DNA of 6,436 nucleotides from positions 1 through 6,436 of the forward strand of contig JAIRRD010000285.1 in the NCBI GenBank assembly GCA_031256155.1. The letters run 5' to 3'. The notes below the pieces were generated by a model. That model was not told the origin of the DNA. It did no database searches and saw only the letters and a program-made list of their open reading frames with translations. The DNA comes from Holophagales bacterium (lineage in GTDB: Bacteria; Acidobacteriota; Holophagae; Holophagales; Holophagaceae). Both the position numbers and the translations under genes were made by a program. Below are positions 1 through 6,320 of this stretch, in pieces; positions within the stretch are counted from its first letter, which is position 1; the number at the start of each line of letters is the position of its first letter.

Positions 1-765
1 TGCAATGAATGCAGAAAGGACTTCACGATAAGGATCGGGACCATCTTCCACAGATCGCACATACCGCTCCACAAATGGCTCTACGCAATGTACCTGATCG
101 TGACCGCAAGGAAGGGCATCTCATCCCTGCAACTGTCAAAAGAGATTGGTGTGACACAAAAGACAGCATGGTTCCTGTTGTCGCGCATCAGGAAGGCCTG
201 CGGGAACCAGACCAAGAAACTCCTCTCTGGTATCATAGAGGCGGACGAGACCTACATCGGTGGACGCGAAAAGAACAAACACTCCAGCAAGAAACTATGC
301 ACAGGCAGAGGACCAGTGAACAAGGTGCCGATCATGGGAATGAGGGACAGAACGGGCAAAGTGGTCGCCAAGGCAATCGAGACCACCGACAAAGCCACTC
401 TCCAAGGCTCCATTTATGAGACCGTAGAACATGGGTCTATGGTCTGCACTGATGAACACCAGTCCTACGTTGGTCTAGCCACCGACTACGACCACAGGCA
501 GGTCTGCCACTCGGCGAAGCAATTCGTGGACGACATGGCGCACACCAATGGGATCGAAAGTGTGTGGGCTGTTCTGAAGCGCGGGTACTACGGGACCTAC
601 CATTCATTCAGCGAAAAGCACATCCCGCTCTACGTGGATGAGTTCGTGTTCCGACTGAACGAGGGCAATTGCGCGATCAACACCACGGACAGGCTGAGGT
701 CGCTGGTAGCTGGGATGAAAGGGAAACGGCTGACATACAAAATGCTAAAGGAGGTAACGGCATGA
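1..765 (+). CDS. IS1595/ISXO2-like transposase, 5' end outside window
   Basis: This is a DDE-type transposase that cuts and joins the ends of its insertion sequence. The frame is open from base 1, so the gene starts upstream and about 254 C-terminal residues are visible; an ATG at 88 is internal and not the start. The first visible residues, CNEC, fit the second cysteine pair of the family's N-terminal zinc ribbon, followed by the typical FTIRIGTIFHRS and HKWLYAMYL stretch. A helix-turn-helix (GISSLQLSKEIGVTQKTAW) lies around 115-200. Catalytic positions of the family's DD(N/E)K set are visible: Asp in EADETYIGG (244-246), Asp in CTDEHQSY (451-453), Asn in HTNGIESVW (547-549, with Glu at 556-558) and Lys in LKRGYYGTYH (577-579). 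The C-terminus looks complete, so the enzyme may be active. The stop codon TGA overlaps the start of the next gene. Confidence 0.93.
   Translation, partial: CNECRKDFTIRIGTIFHRSHIPLHKWLYAMYLIVTARKGISSLQLSKEIGVTQKTAWFLLSRIRKACGNQTKKLLSGIIEADETYIGGREKNKHSSKKLCTGRGPVNKVPIMGMRDRTGKVVAKAIETTDKATLQGSIYETVEHGSMVCTDEHQSYVGLATDYDHRQVCHSAKQFVDDMAHTNGIESVWAVLKRGYYGTYHSFSEKHIPLYVDEFVFRLNEGNCAINTTDRLRSLVAGMKGKRLTYKMLKEVTA
748..755 (+). promoter_or_regulatory. Strong Shine-Dalgarno of the restriction-modification gene
   Basis: AAGGAGGT lies in the last codons of the transposase gene, six bases before the ATG at 762. It matches the anti-Shine-Dalgarno sequence fully and fixes the start of the downstream gene at 762, not at an in-frame ATG at 669. 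Together with the ATGA overlap it suggests coupled translation of the two genes. Confidence 0.85.
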
Positions 766-3101
766 AAAAAAGCGGTCCGATCCGTCTGCCAACTACCAAA
801 CGGTCTGAACATCGCACCCGGTACTTCATCCGGGAAAAAGCCCAAAAGAGAGGCTGGAATGTCACCCACGTTGCGAACGGAGGCAATTTCCTAGAAGAAA
901 ATGAGATCGTGAATCATTATCCGGATATTGGTCTCGGACAAGACCGCCCCGATTTCCTTATTGCACTCAACGGCATCCCCGTTGCAGTGGTCGAAGCAAA
1001 AAACGAAGCTGGAAAACTGGAATTAGCCATCCAAGAAGCGCAGGAATACGCGGATAGAATCAACGACCATGGCAAATACCAAGTACATATCGCAATCGGC
1101 GCAGCAGGTGAAGACCATGCTGGATTTGAGGTCGCCGTATTTTTCAAAGGCATTGAAAAAAGATGGCGACCACTAAAATCACACGGCGAAGAACTTACGG
1201 CCATTCCCTCGCCATCAGAAGTTCAACAGGCACTTCACGCGATGGACTGCACTACCACAGTCACAGTTCCAGACCAGAGCGAGTTCATTGATGCGGCAAT
1301 AGAATTGAGCAAAGTACTCCGTAGCGCGAAAATCGAAGCCCCGCTACGTCCAAAAGTGATAGGTTCTCTTGTCACAGCAATGTACCAGGGCAAAATCAAT
1401 ACGAACAACAACAGATCACTCGCTTCCGTGAATAGTCTCCTAAAGAATGCCATTAATACAGCGGCAGACCTGCAAAGGAAGAAACAAAAACAACTGGTCG
1501 ATGCGCTAACGCTGTCTGGCGCGGATTTCAACCGTCTAGGTCAGTCTATAGGTCGGATTTCCACAATCCTAAACCGCCTGAACGTCAAGGCTGTCCTTAG
1601 AACTGATACGGACTTCTTAGGAATGTTCTACGAAGCATTCCTCCGCTATGGGTACGATAACAATGCACTGGGAATCGTCTTTACACCACGTCATATCACG
1701 CGGTACTGCGTACGCTTGACTGGCATCGAACCAACCCACAAGGTTATCGACATAGCCTCTGGCACGGGTGGGTTCCTAGTCGCCGCGTACGATGCCATGA
1801 ACCGTAAAGCACAAAGCGATGCACAACGCGAAAGCATAAGGAATTCGCTAACTGGCTTCGACACAAACCCCACAATTTGGGCATTGGCCTCGCTGAATAT
1901 GTTTTTCAGAGGGGATGGCAAGAGCCACATCGAAAACTCCGATTGTTTTCAGAAAGCGAACAAAGAGAGCGTTGCCAAAGGCTACGACAGGGCCTACCTG
2001 AATCCACCGTTCTCCCAGGACAGTGAGCCAGAGTACATGTTCATCGATGCCGCGATGGACGCTTTGAAGCCGACAGGCATCATTTCTGCGGTGGTGCTGG
2101 CTGGCGTGTTCGCGGACGACAAACATCGGGCATGGCGGCAACGATTCCTCAAAAAACATAGGCTCCTTGCCATCATAAGTCTCCCAGAAGACTTGTTCTA
2201 TCCGACCGCGGCCCCCACGTCCATCATCGTGGCACAGGCCCATGTTCCGCACAAAGCCTCAAAAGTCTTCATGGCCCGCGTTTGGAACGATGGATATGCG
2301 AAACTGAAAGGGCGCCGCGTACCCTGCGAAGGCGAACAGCTCTCGGATGTAGAAAACTGCTTCAACAAATTCTGGTTGAATGAGACTTTCCAGTCGCCAT
2401 TGGCGGTTACGATTCTTGGACGACAGTTGTCCAAAGGCGAGGACTGGAGCCCACAACAATGGCTGCCCCAGCCCACTACCTCCTCTCCCGGCGAGAACAG
2501 TGCCCAGTCCGAGGTCGCACTGTCTATCTTCCGCGCCGTAACCCATTTCCCCGAACTGACGACTAAGACCCTGCCAGATTTTGGAACAGCATGGAAACAA
2601 AAACCACCCTTGCCGCTGAACGCTACCAAACCCCTGTCCCACTTCTTTGAAATAAGAAACGGCAAATCCGTCGGCGAAGGGAACTTCCCAGAAGGCGATG
2701 TTCCGTACATTTCCAGCGGAGACACCCAAAATAGTATTGTCAGACTAATCGACCCAGTGAATGATACAGAATTATTCCCAGATGGTGCCATCACAGTGAC
2801 GGCTTTCGGTCAGGCTTACGTGCAACCGTGGCCCTTCCTAGCCAGAGGTAACGGCGGAAGTTCGGTCAGAGTGCTTACGCCGCGTTTCGCCATGTCAGTG
2901 CGCGACTTGGTTTGGTTCGCCGCCCAGATCAATATGCAGCGTTGGCGATTTTTCTACGCAAGACAGGCGATACTGGGGCGCCTCAGAAGTGAACACTTCC
3001 AGGTATCAAGTCCTAGAGAGCTACTAGCCGACGGTGGATCATCACTTGCATCAAAGCTGCTGGCATTCAGGCAAAATCTAGTGGAACAGAGTTCGCTGTA
3101 A
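762..3101 (+). CDS. Single-chain restriction-modification enzyme: nuclease, N6-adenine methylase and target recognition domain (type IIG-like)
   Basis: The 779-residue protein combines three parts. Residues about 15-130 resemble the HsdR N-terminal nuclease: PD at 63-64, a VEAK motif with Glu78 and Lys80, and a Q-rich AIQEAQEYAD helix at 89-98. Residues about 280-520 are an N6-adenine methyltransferase: FTPRHI (307-312), SAM-binding DIASGTGGFL (330-339) and catalytic NPPF (414-417). Residues about 620-751 resemble one HsdS target recognition domain (FEIRNGKSVGEGNFPEGDVP, then YISSGDTQNSI). This order is known from type IIG enzymes, which methylate and cut from one chain, so no separate specificity subunit is needed. 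The start at 762 is chosen for its strong ribosome binding site. All motifs are intact and there is no frameshift. A methylase-only role, if the nuclease part is inactive, cannot be excluded. Confidence 0.88.
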   Translation: MKKSGPIRLPTTKRSEHRTRYFIREKAQKRGWNVTHVANGGNFLEENEIVNHYPDIGLGQDRPDFLIALNGIPVAVVEAKNEAGKLELAIQEAQEYADRINDHGKYQVHIAIGAAGEDHAGFEVAVFFKGIEKRWRPLKSHGEELTAIPSPSEVQQALHAMDCTTTVTVPDQSEFIDAAIELSKVLRSAKIEAPLRPKVIGSLVTAMYQGKINTNNNRSLASVNSLLKNAINTAADLQRKKQKQLVDALTLSGADFNRLGQSIGRISTILNRLNVKAVLRTDTDFLGMFYEAFLRYGYDNNALGIVFTPRHITRYCVRLTGIEPTHKVIDIASGTGGFLVAAYDAMNRKAQSDAQRESIRNSLTGFDTNPTIWALASLNMFFRGDGKSHIENSDCFQKANKESVAKGYDRAYLNPPFSQDSEPEYMFIDAAMDALKPTGIISAVVLAGVFADDKHRAWRQRFLKKHRLLAIISLPEDLFYPTAAPTSIIVAQAHVPHKASKVFMARVWNDGYAKLKGRRVPCEGEQLSDVENCFNKFWLNETFQSPLAVTILGRQLSKGEDWSPQQWLPQPTTSSPGENSAQSEVALSIFRAVTHFPELTTKTLPDFGTAWKQKPPLPLNATKPLSHFFEIRNGKSVGEGNFPEGDVPYISSGDTQNSIVRLIDPVNDTELFPDGAITVTAFGQAYVQPWPFLARGNGGSSVRVLTPRFAMSVRDLVWFAAQINMQRWRFFYARQAILGRLRSEHFQVSSPRELLADGGSSLASKLLAFRQNLVEQSSL

Positions 3102-3213
3102 TTTAACTTGATGACATCCGCATAAAGACACATTCGATATGTCATTCGGACAAACCATTTGTAGGGAATTAAGTATGTAGTTCCCTTTGCAATTACCTCA
3201 ATGATATAGCAAT
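3102..3213. other. Short spacer between the restriction-modification gene and the hairpin repeat
   Basis: This 112-bp stretch follows the restriction-modification stop codon. It holds a weak hairpin (GGGAA at 3164-3168 with TTCCC at 3181-3185, 12-base loop) that lacks a U-tract. The right end of the insertion sequence may lie here but cannot be recognised without its left partner. A minus-strand reading frame that starts in the adjacent repeat runs through it and is treated as a finding, not a gene. Confidence 0.4.
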
Positions 3214-3329
3214 TTTCGCTTTCATAGTCCATTTACGGCGAGCCAAGCTCGCCTATGGACTATGAGCGGCCGTGATTCGCAAGCGAATCCCGGCATAGCG
3301 GTTTAACTACGAAAAGTTAAACCGCTATA
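3214..3329. repeat. 116-bp three-hairpin repeat, copy 1
   Basis: This is the inverted counterpart of 6321-6436, with 114 of 116 positions identical. It consists of three consecutive imperfect palindromes. Hairpin A (3223-3264) has an outer stem CATAGTCCAT/ATGGACTATG and an inner stem GGCGAGC/GCTCGCC with a CAA loop. Hairpin B (3269-3294) has stems GCCG/CGGC and GATTCGC/GCGAATC separated by one T-C mismatch. Hairpin C (3295-3328) has a perfect 14-bp stem ATAGCGGTTTAACT with a 6-base loop. It begins one base after the yibQ stop codon, between convergent genes, so it may end or stabilise transcripts, although no U-tract follows. The upper limit at 3214 is set by the window end of copy 2, so the real repeat may be longer. 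I do not recognise the family. Confidence 0.95.
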
Positions 3330-3330
3330 G

Positions 3331-4314
3331 TCAGCGCGCCAGTTCCGAAGCCTTCACAAATACCATTTCATTTCTGACGCCCTTGATTACCCTCTCAAGA
3401 AACTCCACAGTTTCAGGGTGAATATGGCCAATAATAACAACTTGTCCATCCTGTCTGGCCAGAGTCAGCGCCCTTTCCCACTGGCGGGCCATTGCAGTTG
3501 GTTCAGAACTATCGTCCAGAAAAACCTTTCTTTCCAGCGCCGGAATACCCAATTCCCTGGCTACTTCCATAGCAACCGTATCCTTTTCCGTCCGGCTGTC
3601 CAAAAAATACCATTTGGCTTTTTTCACCTCCCCCAAAATCCAGACCATTCTTATATAGTCAGGCGTAATACGGCTGCCCATGTGGTTATTCAAACCAACA
3701 GCATAGGGGATATCCAGCATAGCCGCAGCCACCTTTTTCCGCACCTCCGATTCGGGCTGATCGAATAAAACAGCACCCATCCCCGGGTTTTTGCCAGGAC
3801 CGGGATAGCCAATGGGTTCCATAGGCATATGAAGGATTACCTCCATACCCTTTGACCTGGCTATGTTGGCGCTGTCGCGCGAATATTGCAAAAACGGAAG
3901 AATCGCCACAGTCAGCGTTATATTCATGTTGCATAGACGCGAAACCAAAGCTGTATCCGCCTGACCCAAGTCATCAATTATCAGCGCGACACGCGGCTGT
4001 ATCAGTTGCGGTTGTTGCGTGCGTGTTTCAGCAGTTTTATTCGGCGCAAGGACAACGGGTGGTGCTGTCTCAGGCAGCGTTTTTTTTACATCGGGCGAAA
4101 TCGGAGCCGGTGAAATACCCTGAGGAGGCTTGACCTTTCTGGGCTGAGTCTTTTGGGGTACCTCTGTGGTAGGAGCCGACTGAAAAGCGTCTTTTTTCTT
4201 TATCTTACAGCCAGCTTGAATCAGCATACTAACGAGCGCACCAAAAATCATTAACACAACTGCCCAAAGCAGCAGCATTGGTACAGATGGTTTCTGACTG
4301 CGCCTCTTTGCCAC
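3331..4314 (-). CDS. yibQ: YibQ-type divergent polysaccharide deacetylase, membrane anchored
   Basis: This belongs to the divergent polysaccharide deacetylase family (formerly DUF610), which has a NodB-like fold; its substrate is not well established and is presumed to be cell-wall or other periplasmic glycan. From the GTG at 4314 it has 327 residues: a basic start, one membrane segment (about 13-34), a Pro/Lys-rich linker to about 107, then the catalytic domain with IIDDLG (112-117), LHMPMEP (161-167), NNHMGS (209-214), FLDSRT (237-242) and IGHIHP (295-300). Cys36 in QAGC resembles a lipobox but has Gln at -3, so a membrane anchor is more likely than a lipoprotein. The start is chosen because TAAGG lies five bases before it, overlapping the stop of the S41 gene; an earlier GTG at 4383 would overlap that gene by 62 bp and has no well-placed ribosome binding site. 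It is probably cotranscribed with the S41 gene. Confidence 0.88.
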   Translation of the reverse strand: MAKRRSQKPSVPMLLLWAVVLMIFGALVSMLIQAGCKIKKKDAFQSAPTTEVPQKTQPRKVKPPQGISPAPISPDVKKTLPETAPPVVLAPNKTAETRTQQPQLIQPRVALIIDDLGQADTALVSRLCNMNITLTVAILPFLQYSRDSANIARSKGMEVILHMPMEPIGYPGPGKNPGMGAVLFDQPESEVRKKVAAAMLDIPYAVGLNNHMGSRITPDYIRMVWILGEVKKAKWYFLDSRTEKDTVAMEVARELGIPALERKVFLDDSSEPTAMARQWERALTLARQDGQVVIIGHIHPETVEFLERVIKGVRNEMVFVKASELAR

Positions 4315-4319
4315 AATCG

Positions 4320-4324
4320 CCTTA
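4320..4324 (-). promoter_or_regulatory. Ribosome binding site of yibQ overlapping the S41 stop codon
   Basis: On the - strand TAAGG contains the TAA stop of the S41 gene and lies five bases before GTG at 4314. Termination of the upstream gene would place ribosomes at the yibQ start, which suggests translational coupling and favours 4314 over the alternative GTG at 4383. Confidence 0.6.
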
Positions 4325-5581
4325 AGTCGTAATCGGATACGATGTCTGATACTGCGCCGTACTAGCCACTCTGCGAGATTCACCTTTAGGTTTAGTCGGG
4401 CCTTTTTTTTTTTTTTTCAATATCCTGGGCAAAATATCCTCAGAAGCCGGAATCCCGCGCAATGTGTAGTCAGGCATTGGCCCCATCTTATCCAGCGGTT
4501 CACCTCCGCAGCCAAGCCAACGCCTGGTCACAATCTCGACCGCTCCGCCCTGCTTAAGCGGGAATCGTCTGCGCTCAACCGCCTGTCCTATAGTGCGATC
4601 CCCCAAAATAATCACAGTTGGGACAGCTTTTGAAGTCTCAGGCGTGTCATTGTCAGGCCGATCGCCAAGGTGTTTCAGAGCAACAGCCAGTGTTTCCGCA
4701 GAGCCAACAGTTCCCAGCCCCGTCAGAACAGCTATTTTTTTAAAAACCAGCTTTTCCGGTGAGAGAATATTCAGCGGGCGATCAGGATGCCCTGTTTCCT
4801 GTAAAGTTGCGAATACGCCATCACACCCCAGAAGAGACGCCACCTTAGCTGCCTCATCATAACTGCCGCCATTACATTTTCTAAGGTCAACAACCAGCGG
4901 AAGTGCAGTATTAGTGGTTTTAAGCAAATTATTCAGCTCTTTAGCCCGTCCCTCTGTGATATCCGGCAGCATCACCATAATAGCTCTATGGTCAATGCGG
5001 GACTCAATCGTGGGACGCTGTAGCTTTTCCCTCTTCAGGACAGCATTTTTCAGTTCCGAAGAACCGCTGGCCATTCTCACAAGTGTAACTTCACTACCAA
5101 CAGGACCTCTCAGCTTTCGTTCCATTGTCCAATGGCTCATTGAGCCCAAAGACTCACCATCCATCTTTCTGATGCCATCGCCAACCTGCAAACCCGCTTT
5201 CGCAGCCGGACTGCCCGGAACAACACCTATTACAATCGCAAAAAGCCTATCCTTTATCAGCGTCAAGCCAGTTTCGCCCGAGCCCGGATCAGGCAGTTGA
5301 GTTTCCCCATGCGTCAAATACGAATTCAAAATATTTGCGCGCTCAAGCGCACCCTGAATACCACCAGCAAGAACCTTTCCCATATCCGGCACATCCACAT
5401 AGTTGACCCTGATGTGCGCGAGCACATCCTGAATATCAGCTAACCCGGCCAGCGGATCATTTATGGCAGCAGCGCCCGGCCCCGTTTTCACAGGTTTGGG
5501 AGCCTGCTGATAAAACATGGGTATAGTGAATGTAACAACCAGAGGGAGCGTCAGCAGTGAGAGCCAAGTACGTTGGTGCAT
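4322..5581 (-). CDS. S41 (CtpA-like) PDZ protein, probably lacking protease activity
   Basis: The 419-residue protein has an N-terminal hydrophobic signal or anchor (about 7-23), a helical S41 prodomain-like stretch (about 47-92), a PDZ domain (about 103-172, GLTLIKDRL and SPAAKAGLQVGDGI) and an S41 core (about 190-378) with DLRKCNGG (232-239). In active members the nucleophile lies three residues before a conserved Glu, as in SASE; here that position is Gly293 in TVGSAE, with a Ser one place later. The catalytic Lys of the TFGKG motif is replaced by Gln333 in TIGQAV. The prodomain motif usually read as DPHSSYL is NILNSYL. Both dyad positions are thus changed, and a scaffold or substrate-binding role in the envelope is more likely than proteolysis. 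Being upstream of yibQ matches a known alphaproteobacterial gene order. The tail after residue 388 is encoded across a 15-base poly-A run. The ATG at 5581 lacks a clear ribosome binding site. Confidence 0.83.
   Translation of the reverse strand: MHQRTWLSLLTLPLVVTFTIPMFYQQAPKPVKTGPGAAAINDPLAGLADIQDVLAHIRVNYVDVPDMGKVLAGGIQGALERANILNSYLTHGETQLPDPGSGETGLTLIKDRLFAIVIGVVPGSPAAKAGLQVGDGIRKMDGESLGSMSHWTMERKLRGPVGSEVTLVRMASGSSELKNAVLKREKLQRPTIESRIDHRAIMVMLPDITEGRAKELNNLLKTTNTALPLVVDLRKCNGGSYDEAAKVASLLGCDGVFATLQETGHPDRPLNILSPEKLVFKKIAVLTGLGTVGSAETLAVALKHLGDRPDNDTPETSKAVPTVIILGDRTIGQAVERRRFPLKQGGAVEIVTRRWLGCGGEPLDKMGPMPDYTLRGIPASEDILPRILKKKKKGPTKPKGESRRVASTAQYQTSYPITT
4403..4417. repeat. Homopolymer of 15 T (15 A in the coding strand of the S41 gene)
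   Basis: The run encodes five consecutive lysines near the C-terminus of the S41 protein. Runs of nine or more A are known sites of polymerase slippage and also of sequencing error. In the normal frame 26 residues follow the run. With one A fewer, the frame continues without a stop into yibQ. With one A more, translation ends after Arg-Pro-Asp. Confidence 0.97.
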
Positions 5582-5633
5582 TGGAATAGCATATCACTTT
5601 CATTTTGAGATGGAAGCACTATATCCTTATTAA
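5582..5633. promoter_or_regulatory. Divergent promoter region between the S41 gene and ruvA
   Basis: Only 52 AT-rich bases separate two head-to-head start codons, so any local promoters for both operons must lie here or inside the neighbouring coding sequence. No convincing pair of -35 and -10 boxes was found on either strand, and neither gene has a clear Shine-Dalgarno sequence. Confidence 0.4.
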
Positions 5634-6224
5634 ATGATCGGACGACTGCACGGCGAACTTATTCAGAAGACCCCAGGCTCCGCCCTAGTGGATTGCGGCG
5701 GTGTGGGTTATGTTTGCTCCATATCCCTCACCACATATGGATTACTGCCTGACGAAGGCTGTGAGGTAATTCTGTACGCGGAGACACTTTTACGTGAAAA
5801 CGACCTGAGTCTTCTCGGCTTCGCGAGTACACAGGAGCGAAGTCTGTATCGTCTGCTGGTCAAAGTTGACGGCATCGGCCCAAAGTTGGCTCTGGCTGCT
5901 CTGGGGGCAGTGTCAATAGAAGAACTCATCAGCGCAATACGCGGAAGAGATATAAAAACCCTGACACGCATACCAGGCGTTGGTAAAAAAACAGCGGAAA
6001 AAATTTGCTTTGAACTCAGTGAAAAACTCGGCGGACTAACAGGGTTGGACGGCCTATCCAGTGACGCGCTTCCAGTCAATACCTGGGAATCCGACCTGCG
6101 TTCCGCCCTCACAAATCTAGGATTCAGAGAAGACGCCGTTATACCGCTCATGGCGCAATTCAAACAGGACAAGCCACCGCTTTCAGACGCAATCCGCATT
6201 TGCCTCAAAGCCTTACAGCGATAG
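5634..6224 (+). CDS. ruvA: Holliday junction DNA helicase subunit RuvA
   Basis: RuvA binds four-way junctions as a tetramer and loads the RuvB motor for branch migration during recombination and repair. The 196-residue protein is near the usual length of about 200. The N-terminal OB-fold domain (about 1-63) starts with the typical MIGRLHGELI and contains VDCGGVGYVCSIS. Two helix-hairpin-helix motifs follow (VDGIGPKLALAAL at 78-90 and IPGVGKKTAEKI at 113-124). The C-terminal RuvB-binding domain (about 148-196) contains LRSALTNLGFRE. The gene is complete. ruvC, a common upstream neighbour, is absent: the gene before it is the divergent S41 gene. A ruvB, if present, must lie beyond the repeat downstream. 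No clear Shine-Dalgarno precedes the ATG. Confidence 0.97.
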   Translation: MIGRLHGELIQKTPGSALVDCGGVGYVCSISLTTYGLLPDEGCEVILYAETLLRENDLSLLGFASTQERSLYRLLVKVDGIGPKLALAALGAVSIEELISAIRGRDIKTLTRIPGVGKKTAEKICFELSEKLGGLTGLDGLSSDALPVNTWESDLRSALTNLGFREDAVIPLMAQFKQDKPPLSDAIRICLKALQR

Positions 6225-6320
6225 AACTATAGAAACTCCCTTTGGGAATGGCACGGAGTGCCCAGGCTACGCCGAGAGTGGAGCGAAACAGAAAGCGCAG
6301 CCACAAACCGCAGACATAAA
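6225..6320. other. Spacer between ruvA and the hairpin repeat
   Basis: This 96-bp stretch has no gene that I can support. It contains a small perfect hairpin, GGCAC/GTGCC with a GGA loop (6250-6262), too weak and without a U-tract to be called a terminator. Confidence 0.4.

Larger units (their letters stand above)
1..3101 (+). mobile_element. IS1595-family insertion sequence with restriction-modification passenger (left end outside window)
   Basis: This interval holds an ISXO2-like transposase and a restriction-modification gene, both on the + strand and joined by a 4-bp ATGA overlap. The overlap and the strong ribosome binding site inside the transposase gene indicate one transcriptional unit. 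Members of the IS1595 family that carry passenger genes have been described, so a cargo arrangement is plausible. The left terminal repeat lies before the window. No right terminal repeat or target duplication can be assigned without the left end, so the stated right boundary is only the end of the last gene; the true end may lie in 3102-3213 or include the 116-bp repeat that follows. Confidence 0.5.

Noticed and set aside
9..419. Open frame on the + strand overlapping the transposase
   Set aside because: It lies in another frame of the well-supported transposase gene, has biased composition rich in Arg, His and Gln, and shows no domain.
1848..2794. Several long minus-strand open frames under the restriction-modification gene
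   Set aside because: They mirror a gene with clear motifs on the other strand, have no ribosome binding site and no recognisable domain.
3295..3328. Hairpin C as a classical intrinsic terminator of yibQ
   Set aside because: The stem is strong but not followed by a U-tract on either strand; it belongs to a larger repeat.
3214..3329. Three-hairpin repeat as a tRNA gene or a CRISPR repeat
   Set aside because: There is no tRNA cloverleaf with T-loop or anticodon arm, and no regularly spaced direct repeats with spacers.
3331..4383. GTG at 4383 as the start of yibQ
   Set aside because: It overlaps the S41 gene by 62 bp and its AAAGG runs into the start codon, leaving no spacer; the GTG at 4314 has a well-spaced TAAGG. 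The earlier start remains possible.
5605..5633. TTGAGA and TATTAA, 17 bases apart, as a promoter for ruvA
   Set aside because: The -10 box would touch the start codon, so transcription would begin inside the gene; the start codon is well supported by homology.
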